From the NCBI RefSeq assembly GCF_000521505.1, contig NZ_CP003915.1, positions 682,001 to 746,000 on the forward strand: a stretch of DNA of 64,000 nt. Direction: 5' to 3'. A model generated the notes under the pieces. The model did no database searches. It saw only the letters and a program-made list of their open reading frames with translations, and had not been told where the DNA came from. The position numbers were made by a program, and so were the translations under genes. Position 1 is the stretch's first letter, and each line of letters begins with the position of its first letter. This document shows positions 36,018 through 44,859 of the stretch, piece after piece. This DNA is from Advenella mimigardefordensis DPN7 (GTDB lineage: Bacteria > Pseudomonadota > Gammaproteobacteria > Burkholderiales > Burkholderiaceae_B).

Positions 36018-36119
36018 TCAGCCACCAGATAAAATCAGCCACCAGATAAAATCAGGCAGCAGATAAAATCAGGCAGCAGATAAAATCAGGCAGCAGATAA
36101 AATCAGGCAGCAGATAAAG
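36018..36119. repeat. 17-bp tandem repeat, about six units
   Basis: The unit AGATAAAATCAGGCAGC occurs four times exactly (36044-36111). It is preceded by a variant copy with CCACC at its end (36027-36043), a partial unit (36018-36026), and followed by a partial unit AGATAAAG. It is non-coding and could vary in copy number between strains. Confidence 0.93.
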
Positions 36120-36154
36120 AAAAACGCGCGGTCCCGGGCGGGACGCGCGCGTTT
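36118..36154 (-). terminator. Rho-independent terminator of putP
   Basis: AAACGCGCG-GTCCC pairs with GGGAC-CGCGCGTTT, with one bulged G at 36145. On the minus strand the stem is followed by a T-rich run (TTTTTCTTT). It lies about 50 bases after the putP stop and immediately next to the 17-bp repeat tract. Confidence 0.85.
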
Positions 36155-36202
36155 GCTTGCTGCCTGCAGGCCGGCCTGTCTCACAAGGCGGCCGATGGCG
36201 GC

Positions 36203-37702
36203 TTATACGGCGGATTTGAAGTCACGATCTGCACGGTCGAAGTTGTCAACCACTGCCTGCGCAGGCGCTTTGGTTAACAGTGAAACGACGACGATGGCGA
36301 TCAGGCCTGCAATGAAACCGGGGACGATTTCATACAAGTTGCTGCCGCTGTACTGTTTCCACAATACGACGACCAGCGCACCCGCTACCATACCGGCCAG
36401 CGCACCTGCCGCATTCATGCGACGCCAGAAGACCGACAGAATAATGACCGGACCGAAAGCGGCGCCGAAGCCGGCCCATGCGTAGGCAACCAGGCCAAGC
36501 ACTTTGCTCTCCGGATCAGACGCAATCCAGATGGAGATCAGCGCGATCAGCAGTACCATTGCGCGGCCGATCCACACCAGTTCTTTCTGGGCGGCATGCG
36601 GGCGGATAAAGCCTTTGTAGAAGTCTTCGGTAATGGCGCTGGAGCAAACCAGTAACTGGCAACTTAGCGTACTCATAACAGCGGCCAGAATGGCGGACAA
36701 AATCACACCTGCAATCCAGGGATTGAACAGAATCTGGGCCAGTTCGATAAAGATACGTTCGCTGTTATTGGTGACTTCGCCCGCTTGTTCCGGGTGTAGT
36801 TGGAACCAGGCAATGCCAAAATAGCCCACCGCGACCGCGCCACCTAGGCACAGAATCATCCAGGTCATGCCAATGCGACGGGCTTTTTTAAGGCTTTTGA
36901 CCGAATCGGCTGCCATAAAGCGCGCCAGAATATGTGGCTGGCCAAAGTAACCCAGGCCCCACGCAGCAGCACTCACGATTGCAATAAAGCTTGTGCCGGA
37001 AATCAGACTTGAGTAATTCTTGCCGGCGGTGGCGGCCGCCTGATCAATGGTTGTGATGACGGCAGACAGATCGCCCAGCCCAAGCAATACCATGATGGGC
37101 GTAAGGATGAGTGCGAAAAACATCAGAGAAGCCTGAATTGTGTCGGTCCAGCTGACTGCCAGAAAGCCGCCGATGAAGGTATAGACGATGGTGGCGCCGG
37201 CGCCCAGCCACATGGCCGTGACGTAATCAACGTGGAAGAGGCTCTCGAAAAGACGGGCACCAGCCACAATGCCGGATGCGCAATAGATGGTAAAGAAAAA
37301 CAGAATAATGGCCGCAGCCGCAATTTTGATGATGACGTTGCCGGCGCCAAAGCGGTGGTGAAAATATTCAGGAAGCGTGAGCGCATTGTTGTTGTATTCG
37401 GTGTGCATGCGCAGACGGCCGGATACCAGCAGCCAGTTGAAATAGGCGCCGACAGTCAGGCCGATCGCAATCCAGGCTTCGGACAGGCCGGTCAGATAAA
37501 TCGCGCCGGGCAGGCCCATCAGCAACCAGCCGGACATGTCGGAGGCGCCGGCCGAGAGTGCCGTTACAAAACTGCCCAGACTGCGTCCGCCCAGAATATA
37601 GTCGTCAAAATTACGTGTTGAAAAGTAGGCGATAAACCCGACTGCCAGTACGACAATCAGATATATGGCGAACGTGATGATCATTGGATTTATGCCACTC
37701 AT
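36203..37702 (-). CDS. putP: Sodium/proline symporter
   Basis: Inner-membrane Na+/proline symporter of 499 aa of the SSS family, with about 13 hydrophobic helices. The N-terminus aligns directly with E. coli PutP: TRNFDDYILGGRSLGSFVTA and LSAGASDMSGWLLMGLPGAI, then SWTDTIQASLMFFALILTPI. ATG 37702 is chosen because it matches the family start. Three GTTAAC boxes lie 72, 92 and 148 bases upstream and match those before putA, so I expect PutA to repress it. It is separated from putA by the T6SS block rather than adjoining it. Confidence 0.93.
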   Translation of the reverse strand: MSGINPMIITFAIYLIVVLAVGFIAYFSTRNFDDYILGGRSLGSFVTALSAGASDMSGWLLMGLPGAIYLTGLSEAWIAIGLTVGAYFNWLLVSGRLRMHTEYNNNALTLPEYFHHRFGAGNVIIKIAAAAIILFFFTIYCASGIVAGARLFESLFHVDYVTAMWLGAGATIVYTFIGGFLAVSWTDTIQASLMFFALILTPIMVLLGLGDLSAVITTIDQAAATAGKNYSSLISGTSFIAIVSAAAWGLGYFGQPHILARFMAADSVKSLKKARRIGMTWMILCLGGAVAVGYFGIAWFQLHPEQAGEVTNNSERIFIELAQILFNPWIAGVILSAILAAVMSTLSCQLLVCSSAITEDFYKGFIRPHAAQKELVWIGRAMVLLIALISIWIASDPESKVLGLVAYAWAGFGAAFGPVIILSVFWRRMNAAGALAGMVAGALVVVLWKQYSGSNLYEIVPGFIAGLIAIVVVSLLTKAPAQAVVDNFDRADRDFKSAV

Positions 37703-37773
37703 TCCTCGTTCCCTGTGTCTTGTCTGTTGAAAGTGTGGGATTTTACGGAAAAGTAAAAGTCATGAATATAAGG

Positions 37774-37855
37774 GTTAACTCTTATAAATAACGGTTAACA
37801 TTTTGATTTTATATGTATATTGTTTTTGTTTTTTCTGATTTTTATTAAGGTTAAC
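37774..37855. promoter_or_regulatory. Triple GTTAAC operator region of putP
   Basis: The palindrome GTTAAC occurs at 37774-37779, 37794-37799 and 37850-37855, spaced 20 and 56 bases apart, with flanks close to GGTTAACC. The AT-rich surroundings suit a promoter. The same three-box layout stands before putA. PutA is the obvious candidate to bind, but this is inference. Confidence 0.72.
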
Positions 37856-37927
37856 CTCGATATTCCTCTATAAATTACCCGGGAGGCGGGCAATTCGCAA
37901 CTAATCCCGTGATGAGCAGGTGGCTCG

Positions 37928-38962
37928 TTATTGTCGTTCGCGCAATTCGTAGTCAATCACTACATCGTGCGCATCGCCGGCGCTGTCGGGGCGCAGGCCC
38001 ATCCAGGTGCCCAGACCCAGTGGTGAGGCCTCACCCAGACGAATGCCCTTGATGTCTTCTTTTTTGAGCACGATTTCGGCATCCCAGTTCAGTTCGATGC
38101 CCACGTAATGTCGCAGCCAGTGTGTGAGCTGTTTGGCCTTGCGCGTGCCAGGCATGAATTGGTCAAATTCCGAGCGGGTCAGGGGCCCCAGCGATAATCG
38201 GAATTTATGCTGCGCGTCGCGCACCGAGCTGCCCAGAATCGTATCCTGGCCCAGCCCCATGCTGCCATTAAGACCGAGCTGCTGCGAGGGATGCAGCTGA
38301 ATCCACTGTGGTACGAATTCCTTCAGGCTGACGTTGATATTGAAGAACGTTTTCAGTATCTGGATAATGCCTTCCGGATTGCGCGTCTGGCGCACCAGAT
38401 GGCCGGCAAAGAAATACTTGGCGTGATCCATGATGGAGTCACGATGTTTGAGTGATTCCTGCCCCTGATTAATCAGACTGGCAACATGGCGACTGAAATT
38501 TTCTTCAGGGCGATCCAGACTGACCGTGCTTTGCGCATCGGCCCAGGCCCGATAGAAGAGCGCAATCAGGCGATGATGAAAAATATCGGCAAAGGCCGAG
38601 AGCGTATGGTCCCGATGATGCACGATTCGTTCGCGCACATATTCTGTTAAATGCAGGGGGAGCGGGCCGTTGGGACCGAACAGGCCATAGCTCAGAATGG
38701 AGACCACGGGCGGACCATCTTTATCACGATCGACATCGCAGATGGTGGACGGCGCGAACGCCATGGAGGGTTCCTGGCGCAGTCGCACCGGTTCGCGTGA
38801 GGGCAGCGAATCGCGGCCCAGCGGTTTGCGTGTGCCGCTGCGCGCATCCAGCCAGCGCAACACATGATACAGACCATAACGATAGGGGTCTGCTTCAAGC
38901 TTTTGCCAGAAGTCTGGCGGCAGCGTATGTGTTGGGGTCACAGGAGCCGAAGGAGTATCCAT
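37928..38962 (-). CDS. tssG: Type VI secretion baseplate protein TssG
   Basis: Baseplate wedge protein of 344 aa of the TssG/ImpH/VasB family. Seen: YRYGLYHVLRWLDARSGTRK near the start, RLRQEPSMAFAPSTI, and the typical LSYGLFGPNGPLPLHLTEYV near residue 90. LGQDTILGSSVRDAQHKFRL marks the later half. TssG normally sits next to tssF and tssE; here it stands alone on the minus strand, divergent from clpV. ATG 38962 has no clear ribosome site. The length fits the family, so the gene appears intact. Confidence 0.9.
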   Translation of the reverse strand: MDTPSAPVTPTHTLPPDFWQKLEADPYRYGLYHVLRWLDARSGTRKPLGRDSLPSREPVRLRQEPSMAFAPSTICDVDRDKDGPPVVSILSYGLFGPNGPLPLHLTEYVRERIVHHRDHTLSAFADIFHHRLIALFYRAWADAQSTVSLDRPEENFSRHVASLINQGQESLKHRDSIMDHAKYFFAGHLVRQTRNPEGIIQILKTFFNINVSLKEFVPQWIQLHPSQQLGLNGSMGLGQDTILGSSVRDAQHKFRLSLGPLTRSEFDQFMPGTRKAKQLTHWLRHYVGIELNWDAEIVLKKEDIKGIRLGEASPLGLGTWMGLRPDSAGDAHDVVIDYELRERQ

Positions 38963-39325
38963 GCGAGGGTGGGGCCAGTTAAAAGGTGTGCAGTTAAAAG
39001 GTGTGTACAGACAGCCTGATGAAATGATATGGCGTTTGCAATCAGTGTACCTGAAAGCGAAAGATCTTGTGAATAGTGACCGCGCTCTATGGCGCTGATA
39101 ATATCAGACAGGGAAATAGGGCCGAGCCTGCACCAACACGAATATCGCCTCCGGTGGCGACGAACGCCTAGATATCACCGCTGCAGCCTGCTTACATTTA
39201 GCAAAACTTTAGGGTTCGAAAACCTTCGCGGATACACGTAACATACAGGTCATTATTCACAGGCAGGTCATATTTTTAGGCTACGCTTTTCTATTCACAA
39301 ATGACAGCAAGCAAAACAAACAACT
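38963..39325. promoter_or_regulatory. Divergent region between tssG and clpV
   Basis: A gap of 363 bases that must drive tssG leftwards and clpV rightwards. It begins with a perfect tandem duplication of CAGTTAAAAGGTGTG at 38976-38990 and 38991-39005. No sigma-54 box or remnant of tssE/tssF reading frame is visible. Confidence 0.5.
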
Positions 39326-41953
39326 ATGTCTGAAATCAATCGCAGTGATCTTTTTGGAAAACTTGACACCCTGCTGTACCGCTCGCTGGAAGGCGCCACG
39401 GCATTTTGTAAACTTCGCGGAAACCCGCATGTAGAGCTGGTTCACTGGCTGCATCAGATCATGCACGAGCATGACAGCGATCTGCAGAAAATCATTCGCT
39501 ATTTCGAACTCAATACCGATCAGCTGGAGCGTGGCATTGTTGCGACGCTGGACGAATTGCCGCGTGGTGCATCGTCGGTCTCCGATCTGTCAGAGCATCT
39601 GGACAATGCAACCGAACGTGCCTGGGTATATGGTTCGCTCAAGTATGGCGAAGCGCGGATCCGTAGTGCGCATCTGATTCTGGGGATTCTCAAGACGCAT
39701 TCGCTGCGCAATGTGCTTTACGGTATTTCATCTGAATTTAAAAAAATCACGCCGGATGTGCTGGCTGATAATCTGCCTGCCATCGTCAAAGATTCTGTTG
39801 AGCAGCAGGACAGTGCTGCTTTGTCTGAGGGGGGCGCCGCGGCGCCTGCGACAGGCCCCGGCGGCAAGTCTGCCTTAGCGCAGTATGCGGTCGACATGAC
39901 GGCCCGGGCGCGCAACAATGAAATTGATCCGGTGTCTGGCCGTGACGAAGAAATCCGCCAGATTGTTGATATTCTGATGCGGCGTCGCCAGAACAATCCC
40001 TTGCTGACCGGTGAGGCCGGTGTAGGTAAAACGGCAGTGGTGGAAGGGCTGGCGATACGGCTGGCCAGCGGCGACGTGCCGCCTTCGCTGCGCGAGGTAT
40101 CACTGTATTTGCTGGATATCGGGCTATTGTCTGCGGGCGCGAGCATGAAAGGTGAGTTTGAATCACGCCTGCGCCAGGTGATTGATGAAGTGCAGGCCAG
40201 TGAAAAACCGATAGTGCTGTTTATCGATGAGATTCATACCCTGATCGGCGCTGGCGGGGCAGCCGGTACGGGTGATGCCGCCAACCTGCTCAAACCCGCG
40301 CTGGCCCGTGGCCAGTTGCGCACCATTGGTGCCACGACCTGGTCGGAATACAAGAAGTACATCGAAAAGGACCCCGCGCTCACACGCCGTTTTCAGGTGG
40401 TGCAGGTGCATGAGCCGGCTGAAGCCCGTGCGCTGATTATGTTGCGCGGTCTGGCTGGCAGGCTGGAGTCGCATCATCAGGTGCTCTTGCTGGACGAGGC
40501 GATCGATGCCGCCGTGCGGCTGTCGCATCGATATATTCCGGCGCGCCAGTTGCCCGACAAGGCGGTCGCCTTGCTGGATACGGCCTGCGCCCGCGTGGCG
40601 GTCAGTCAGCATGCGCAACCGCCGGCTGTAGAGGATTGCCGGCGGCGGATTGAGCATCTGCAGATCGAACGCGATATTGCGCAGCGCGAATGGCAGGTGG
40701 GCGTTGGCAGCGAGGCACGCATTGCCACGATTGATAGCGATCTGGAAGCAGCACGTGAGCAGTTGGGTCAGTTGGAAGAAAACTGGCGGATCGAGCAGGA
40801 GCTGGCCGCCAGAATGTTTGAATTGCGGCAGGTGTTGCGTAATGAGGATACCGACGAGCAATTGCGTAGCGAAAGCCTGGCTGAACTGCGGCAGGTGCAG
40901 GCGCAACTGGAGGAGCAGCAGGGCGAGGCACCGCTGATTTTCCCATCGGTGGACGCCAATGCCGTTGCGGCCGTCGTGGCCGACTGGACTGGCATTCCGG
41001 TCGGGCGTATGGTCAAGGATGAGGCCAGTTCGGTATTACAGTTGTCCGATTCGCTGGAAAAACGCGTGATTGGGCAGCGTGACGGCCTGGATGCGATCAC
41101 CCGCCGTATTCAGACGTCGCGCGCTCGCCTCACGGATCCGAATAAACCGGTAGGGGTGTTTCTGCTATGTGGCCCCAGCGGTGTGGGTAAAACCGAGACG
41201 GCGCTGGCCCTGGCTGAAACGCTTTACGGCGGCGAGCAGAATCTGATCTCCATTAATATGAGTGAGTTTCAGGAAGCACACACTGTTTCTACGCTTAAAG
41301 GTGCACCTCCGGGCTATGTTGGCTATGGCGAAGGCGGTGTGCTGACCGAAGCCGTGCGGCGACGTCCCTATAGTGTCGTGCTGCTTGATGAGGTAGAGAA
41401 GGCGCACGCCGACGTCCACGAGATTTTCTTTCAGGTCTTCGATAAAGGCTGGATGGAGGACGGGGAAGGGCGGTATATCGACTTTAAAAATACGGTGATT
41501 ATTCTTACCTCCAATGTGGGTACGGACCGTATTGTGGATTTGTGCAAGGATCCGGACCTGATGCCTGATGCAGAAGGCCTGGCCGGCGCCTTGCGTGATC
41601 CATTACTGGGCGTGTTTCCTGCGGCCCTGTTGGGGCGACTGGTGGTGGTGCCGTATGTGCCGCTATCGGACCAGATGCTGGGCAGTATCGTACGTCTGCA
41701 ACTGGATCGCATCAGGGTACGCCTGCAGCAAAATCACAATATTGATTTTGACGTCACTGATGCTGCGGTTGCGCAGATCGTCGGGCGCTGTACCGAAGTG
41801 GAATCCGGCGGACGGATGGTGGATGCGATTTTGACCAATACGGTCCTGCCCAAAGTAAGTCAGGAAATTCTGCAGAGCACCATCGAAGGCCGCAGTCTGA
41901 CGCGGGTGTCTCTGGATGCGCAGGACGGCGAATTTGTCTATCAATACAGCTGA
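39326..41953 (+). CDS. tssH: Type VI secretion AAA+ ATPase ClpV (TssH)
   Basis: Cytosolic double-ring ATPase of 875 aa that disassembles the contracted sheath. It has a ClpN-type domain (about residues 1-165), a first AAA+ domain with GEAGVGKTAVVEG and LFIDEIHTLIGAGG, and a second with GPSGVGKTETALAL and VVLLDEVEKAHADV. A middle coiled-coil region rich in Glu, Gln and Arg lies near 430-530. Length and order match ClpV rather than ClpB. No sheath gene (tssB, tssC) is in the window, so its substrate must be encoded elsewhere. Confidence 0.92.
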   Translation: MSEINRSDLFGKLDTLLYRSLEGATAFCKLRGNPHVELVHWLHQIMHEHDSDLQKIIRYFELNTDQLERGIVATLDELPRGASSVSDLSEHLDNATERAWVYGSLKYGEARIRSAHLILGILKTHSLRNVLYGISSEFKKITPDVLADNLPAIVKDSVEQQDSAALSEGGAAAPATGPGGKSALAQYAVDMTARARNNEIDPVSGRDEEIRQIVDILMRRRQNNPLLTGEAGVGKTAVVEGLAIRLASGDVPPSLREVSLYLLDIGLLSAGASMKGEFESRLRQVIDEVQASEKPIVLFIDEIHTLIGAGGAAGTGDAANLLKPALARGQLRTIGATTWSEYKKYIEKDPALTRRFQVVQVHEPAEARALIMLRGLAGRLESHHQVLLLDEAIDAAVRLSHRYIPARQLPDKAVALLDTACARVAVSQHAQPPAVEDCRRRIEHLQIERDIAQREWQVGVGSEARIATIDSDLEAAREQLGQLEENWRIEQELAARMFELRQVLRNEDTDEQLRSESLAELRQVQAQLEEQQGEAPLIFPSVDANAVAAVVADWTGIPVGRMVKDEASSVLQLSDSLEKRVIGQRDGLDAITRRIQTSRARLTDPNKPVGVFLLCGPSGVGKTETALALAETLYGGEQNLISINMSEFQEAHTVSTLKGAPPGYVGYGEGGVLTEAVRRRPYSVVLLDEVEKAHADVHEIFFQVFDKGWMEDGEGRYIDFKNTVIILTSNVGTDRIVDLCKDPDLMPDAEGLAGALRDPLLGVFPAALLGRLVVVPYVPLSDQMLGSIVRLQLDRIRVRLQQNHNIDFDVTDAAVAQIVGRCTEVESGGRMVDAILTNTVLPKVSQEILQSTIEGRSLTRVSLDAQDGEFVYQYS

Positions 41954-41988
41954 AGCACGCGGGCCGTTATTCTGATATTCGAAAAATG

Positions 41989-42022
41989 CCCCAAAGGTTG
42001 GATTGATGTCCAACTATTGGGG
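41989..42022. terminator. Nested inverted repeat between clpV and the FHA gene
   Basis: CCCCAA pairs with TTGGGG, and inside it TTGGA pairs with TCCAA around a six-base loop, with three-base internal loops. It lies 36 bases after the clpV stop and before the convergent FHA-gene stop. There is no T-run, so this is a possible bidirectional terminator only. Confidence 0.45.
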
Positions 42023-42134
42023 TGCGGTTCCCAGGCGGGCATTTCTTTTGACGGGTAGAGGCCAGGCAGGCCACGTCAGATACCACCATTGTCGAGGGGG
42101 CGCTTCATCGCGTGTCGTATGGTTACCGGACGCC

Positions 42135-43247
42135 TTATTTTTTTTCCGGATATTTGTCTTTATATCCGGCATGCACCGCGCGGTGCAGCGTATCAAGTAT
42201 GTTGTCCTGCTTGTGGCTGTCCAGCGCAGTGTCTTTGTTCAGCGTAGTCGGACTATCGTCACTGAAAATGGTGTAGCGATCTTTGTCTGTGCCATCGGAA
42301 GGCAAGGCATCTAGCGGGTCACCGTCTATCGATGGATGGCGCATGCCTTCCGGCCTGAGCAGTTCTACCGGATTATGATGATTGCGATTGGTGGCCGATT
42401 CCATGTCAAATGGGTGGCGCTCATCGGGTGTAGAGCCGCCCACGGGTAGTACGCCCGGGCCGCTGAGCAGATCCTTGAAAATATCGTCGGGATCTTCTTC
42501 CGGAACGGGTGCGGGGGGCTCAGGTGGCGGGTTGTCGCTGGCATCGGCAGGAGGCGCAGCCATTGCATTGTCCGGTAGTGCGCGCGATACTGCCTGGCTG
42601 TCACCCAACGGAGCAACCGTGGTGTTGGCCACAGGCGCTGGAGGCGGCATCCGGTTAATGGGTGTGCCAAGCGGGTGTTCTTCAGGATAGGGATCCGGTT
42701 GCCCGGTGCTGGCGGTTTGTTCTGCCGGTGCCTTATAAGCCGGATGCCAGGTTGGCAGGGCTTCGTCATTGCCGGGGGCGGTCATCGGTGTAGCGGCAAA
42801 GGCGCTTGTTGCGACGGGGGTGCCCGCCGCTACGGTCTTGCCGGAGAATGCTGCCGTGTCATACGGGGTTGCACTCAGTTCTTTGTCGTTCAGAGCGGCC
42901 GGCGTGGCAGCCGGTGCGGCCGACGCTGTGGCAGCGGCAGACGGCTCGTTAACGATAATCAGATAATCACCCACGGTTATTCGGTCGCCGCAGCTGACGC
43001 TGACTTCCTGAGACAGGCCAAGTGGTGTGTCGTTGACAGCAACGTGGCTCATGCTGCTCATATTGAGCAAGGTGCCCGTGTTGCCTGTGTCCTGCATGCG
43101 GACGATTGCCTGCAGGGTGCTCAGGTCGCCCGAGGAATCGGGCAGATTCAGGTCGTTCTGTTCGCCACGGCCAATTGTGCCGCCGGGCGGCTGCAACTGA
43201 CAGGTAAACGTGGTAGCGTTGTGCAGATGTTGTACGGTCAGTTTCAT
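42135..43247 (-). CDS. FHA-domain protein of the type VI secretion locus
   Basis: Protein of 370 aa with an N-terminal forkhead-associated domain (about residues 1-100): GTIGRGEQNDLNLPD, TLQAIVRMQD and VAVNDTPLG match the phosphothreonine-binding core. The rest, about 270 residues, is rich in Ala, Pro, Asp and Glu and looks disordered. In P. aeruginosa Fha1 is phosphorylated by PpkA and activates secretion. No active kinase is encoded here; the only kinase-like protein nearby is the pseudokinase at 51923-54598. It lacks the conserved C-terminal domain of TagH, so Fha-like is the safe name. It follows the lipoprotein gene by 58 bases. Confidence 0.82.
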   Translation of the reverse strand: MKLTVQHLHNATTFTCQLQPPGGTIGRGEQNDLNLPDSSGDLSTLQAIVRMQDTGNTGTLLNMSSMSHVAVNDTPLGLSQEVSVSCGDRITVGDYLIIVNEPSAAATASAAPAATPAALNDKELSATPYDTAAFSGKTVAAGTPVATSAFAATPMTAPGNDEALPTWHPAYKAPAEQTASTGQPDPYPEEHPLGTPINRMPPPAPVANTTVAPLGDSQAVSRALPDNAMAAPPADASDNPPPEPPAPVPEEDPDDIFKDLLSGPGVLPVGGSTPDERHPFDMESATNRNHHNPVELLRPEGMRHPSIDGDPLDALPSDGTDKDRYTIFSDDSPTTLNKDTALDSHKQDNILDTLHRAVHAGYKDKYPEKK

Positions 43248-43305
43248 GATGGATTCTGCTCCTTGAGCGGAGGCGATGGTAACGCCTCCGTCGTGTCGCG
43301 CTCGC

Positions 43306-43797
43306 CTACTTTGTCAGAGGACGGATAGGCGTAATGCTGCCGCTGGTCTGCGCGCCAGAGCTGGCTGTGTTGCCGCTGGCGGGCTGATGTTCTGCCTGTA
43401 CGCGTTCAAATACAGGGCCCCAGGATGGGTGGGATTTCTCAGCGGGAAGCAATGTGAAATTGGGATTCAGTGTCAGAATTTGTTCAAATGTGCTGGCACA
43501 ACTGCGCTTGGCCTCAGTCAGGCACTCGCTGAATGCCTTGTACTTGAGGGCTGTCGTGTGCAGGGGAACCGAGCCGCTGCTCAGCGCCGGCGTGCTGTTT
43601 ACCTGCGTAATGACTGCGTCGTACTGTCCTGCCATGAAACTTTCACGTATCGGGCGGATCTGTATTTCTTCAGATGAAGAAAGTGCTGTTGAATCGGAAC
43701 CGCCCCACAGGGAACATGCCGACATAAATACACCGGCGGCCAGTACGCCGGACAACCGAAACACACGTAAAGCATTCATTTTTTTCAATTGAGACAT
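43306..43797 (-). CDS. T6SS-associated lipoprotein (TssQ-like)
   Basis: Lipoprotein of 163 aa. A signal peptide runs to a lipobox around GVFMSACS, with the acylated Cys near residue 28. The mature part has a TPR-like helical segment (AGQYDAVITQV, then TTALKYKAFSECLTEAKRSC and FEQILTLNPNFTLLPAE) and a Ser/Gly-rich tail. Similar proteins in Burkholderia and Bordetella T6SS loci are called TssQ; I recall this without being able to search. It shares a direction with the FHA gene and is divergent from tssJ. ATG 43797 or 43779 could be the start. Confidence 0.65.
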   Translation of the reverse strand: MSQLKKMNALRVFRLSGVLAAGVFMSACSLWGGSDSTALSSSEEIQIRPIRESFMAGQYDAVITQVNSTPALSSGSVPLHTTALKYKAFSECLTEAKRSCASTFEQILTLNPNFTLLPAEKSHPSWGPVFERVQAEHQPASGNTASSGAQTSGSITPIRPLTK

Positions 43798-44316
43798 GTT
43801 TGTGTAATAGAAATATTAAATAATACTGTTTGCCATAGCCTGTTAATGCAAATGAAATATGCCCGCTTATTTATGGCAAATGACATATGCAGGTCAGTCA
43901 ATGTGCTGCCATTTCTGCGAAGGAGGAACCCGTCTTTGGAGTGTGTACGGCAGCAGGACTAAATACTAAATCATATTAAAACCTGTAGATGACAATAACA
44001 TGTTAATCCGGCACCGTCGTGCTTAAGAAACGTAAATTGTGTAACACATACGTAACTTTGGAAAAATACTGTTTAATTTAACTACATCTTCGTCAATTTC
44101 AGTAAGAGTATAGGCTTTGCGCTTAATGTTTTGGTCTGTCACAAACACAGTTGAAATTGGCGATTTTGCCGGGTATCTTTTGGCGCGGGCAGACGGAACC
44201 AGGCAGGTGCAAAGCCCCAGGCAGATGCCCGCACTGCGGCCCTGGCTGCAGGGCCATCTTAAGGTCGGCCGGCGCTGGCCAGCTACTTGCACGCAATTTG
44301 AACGAGGATATGCTAA
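43798..44316. promoter_or_regulatory. Divergent AT-rich promoter region of the T6SS genes
   Basis: About 520 bases between the lipoprotein-FHA pair and tssJ. The left part is strongly AT-rich (43800-44100), as promoters of secretion islands often are. A possible sigma-54 site lies at the right end. Small ORFs here are unconvincing. Confidence 0.5.
44276..44291 (+). promoter_or_regulatory. Possible sigma-54 promoter of tssJKLM
   Basis: TGGCCA-GCTAC-TTGCA has the GG and GC pairs exactly ten bases apart, as sigma-54 requires, and lies 25 bases before the tssJ start codon. The expected transcript would begin almost at the GAGGA ribosome site (44304-44308), an unusually short leader. No sigma-54 activator such as VasH is present in this block. 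Confidence 0.4.
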
Positions 44317-44844
44317 ATGACATTTATTCATAACAAGATCATGAAACTGGGTGCGGTCAGCCTGATTGCAGCTGGTGCGCTGGCCGGATGTGCATCAACC
44401 GAATCGAAAATGGCCGTTCCCTATGTCGTAGAGTTAAAGGCAGATAATCAGGTCAACCCTAATGCGTCGGGCAAGGCTTCCCCCGTCAAGGTCACTGTCT
44501 ACGAACTGAAGTCCACCAATGCCTTTGATACGGCAGACTATTTTGCCCTGATGAAGGATCCGCGCGCGGTGCTGGGCGATCAGATGCTGGAGGTCAATTC
44601 CCGTATCCTCAAGCCAGGCAGCACAGAGCAAATCAAGGCATCGGGCAGCACCCAGGCCAAGGCACTGGGCATTGTCGCTTCGTACCGTGATCTGAACAAC
44701 AGCCAGTGGCGTCTGGTGGTAGACCTGCCGGAAGCCAGAACGACCAATTTCTATAAATTCTGGCAGTTCTCTCCTGACGAGAAGCGTATTCGCATCGATG
44801 TGCAGAGAGCTGCTGTCAACGTCAACAAAACAGAACCAAAATAG
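44317..44844 (+). CDS. tssJ: Type VI secretion outer-membrane lipoprotein TssJ
   Basis: Outer-membrane lipoprotein of 175 aa that anchors the TssLM membrane complex. A signal peptide with lipobox GALAGC (Cys near residue 25) is followed by VYELKSTNAFDTADYFALMK, a typical TssJ beta-sandwich segment, and VASYRDLNNSQWRLVVDLPE. ATG 44317 is chosen because GAGGA lies eight bases upstream; ATG 44341 would shorten the signal. It is the first of the genes tssJ-tssK-tssL-tssM-tagF on the plus strand. Confidence 0.9.
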   Translation: MTFIHNKIMKLGAVSLIAAGALAGCASTESKMAVPYVVELKADNQVNPNASGKASPVKVTVYELKSTNAFDTADYFALMKDPRAVLGDQMLEVNSRILKPGSTEQIKASGSTQAKALGIVASYRDLNNSQWRLVVDLPEARTTNFYKFWQFSPDEKRIRIDVQRAAVNVNKTEPK

Positions 44845-44859
44845 ATCGCAGATTGTTTT

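Larger units (their letters stand above)
35759..36202. other. Gap between the LysR start and the putP stop
   Basis: This 444-base gap holds the promoter of the LysR gene, a 17-base tandem repeat tract and the putP terminator. Two overlapping short plus-strand frames in it consist largely of the repeat and are not genes. Confidence 0.5.

Noticed and set aside
36018..36119. CRISPR array
   Set aside because: The 17-base units are contiguous without spacers and no cas genes are present.
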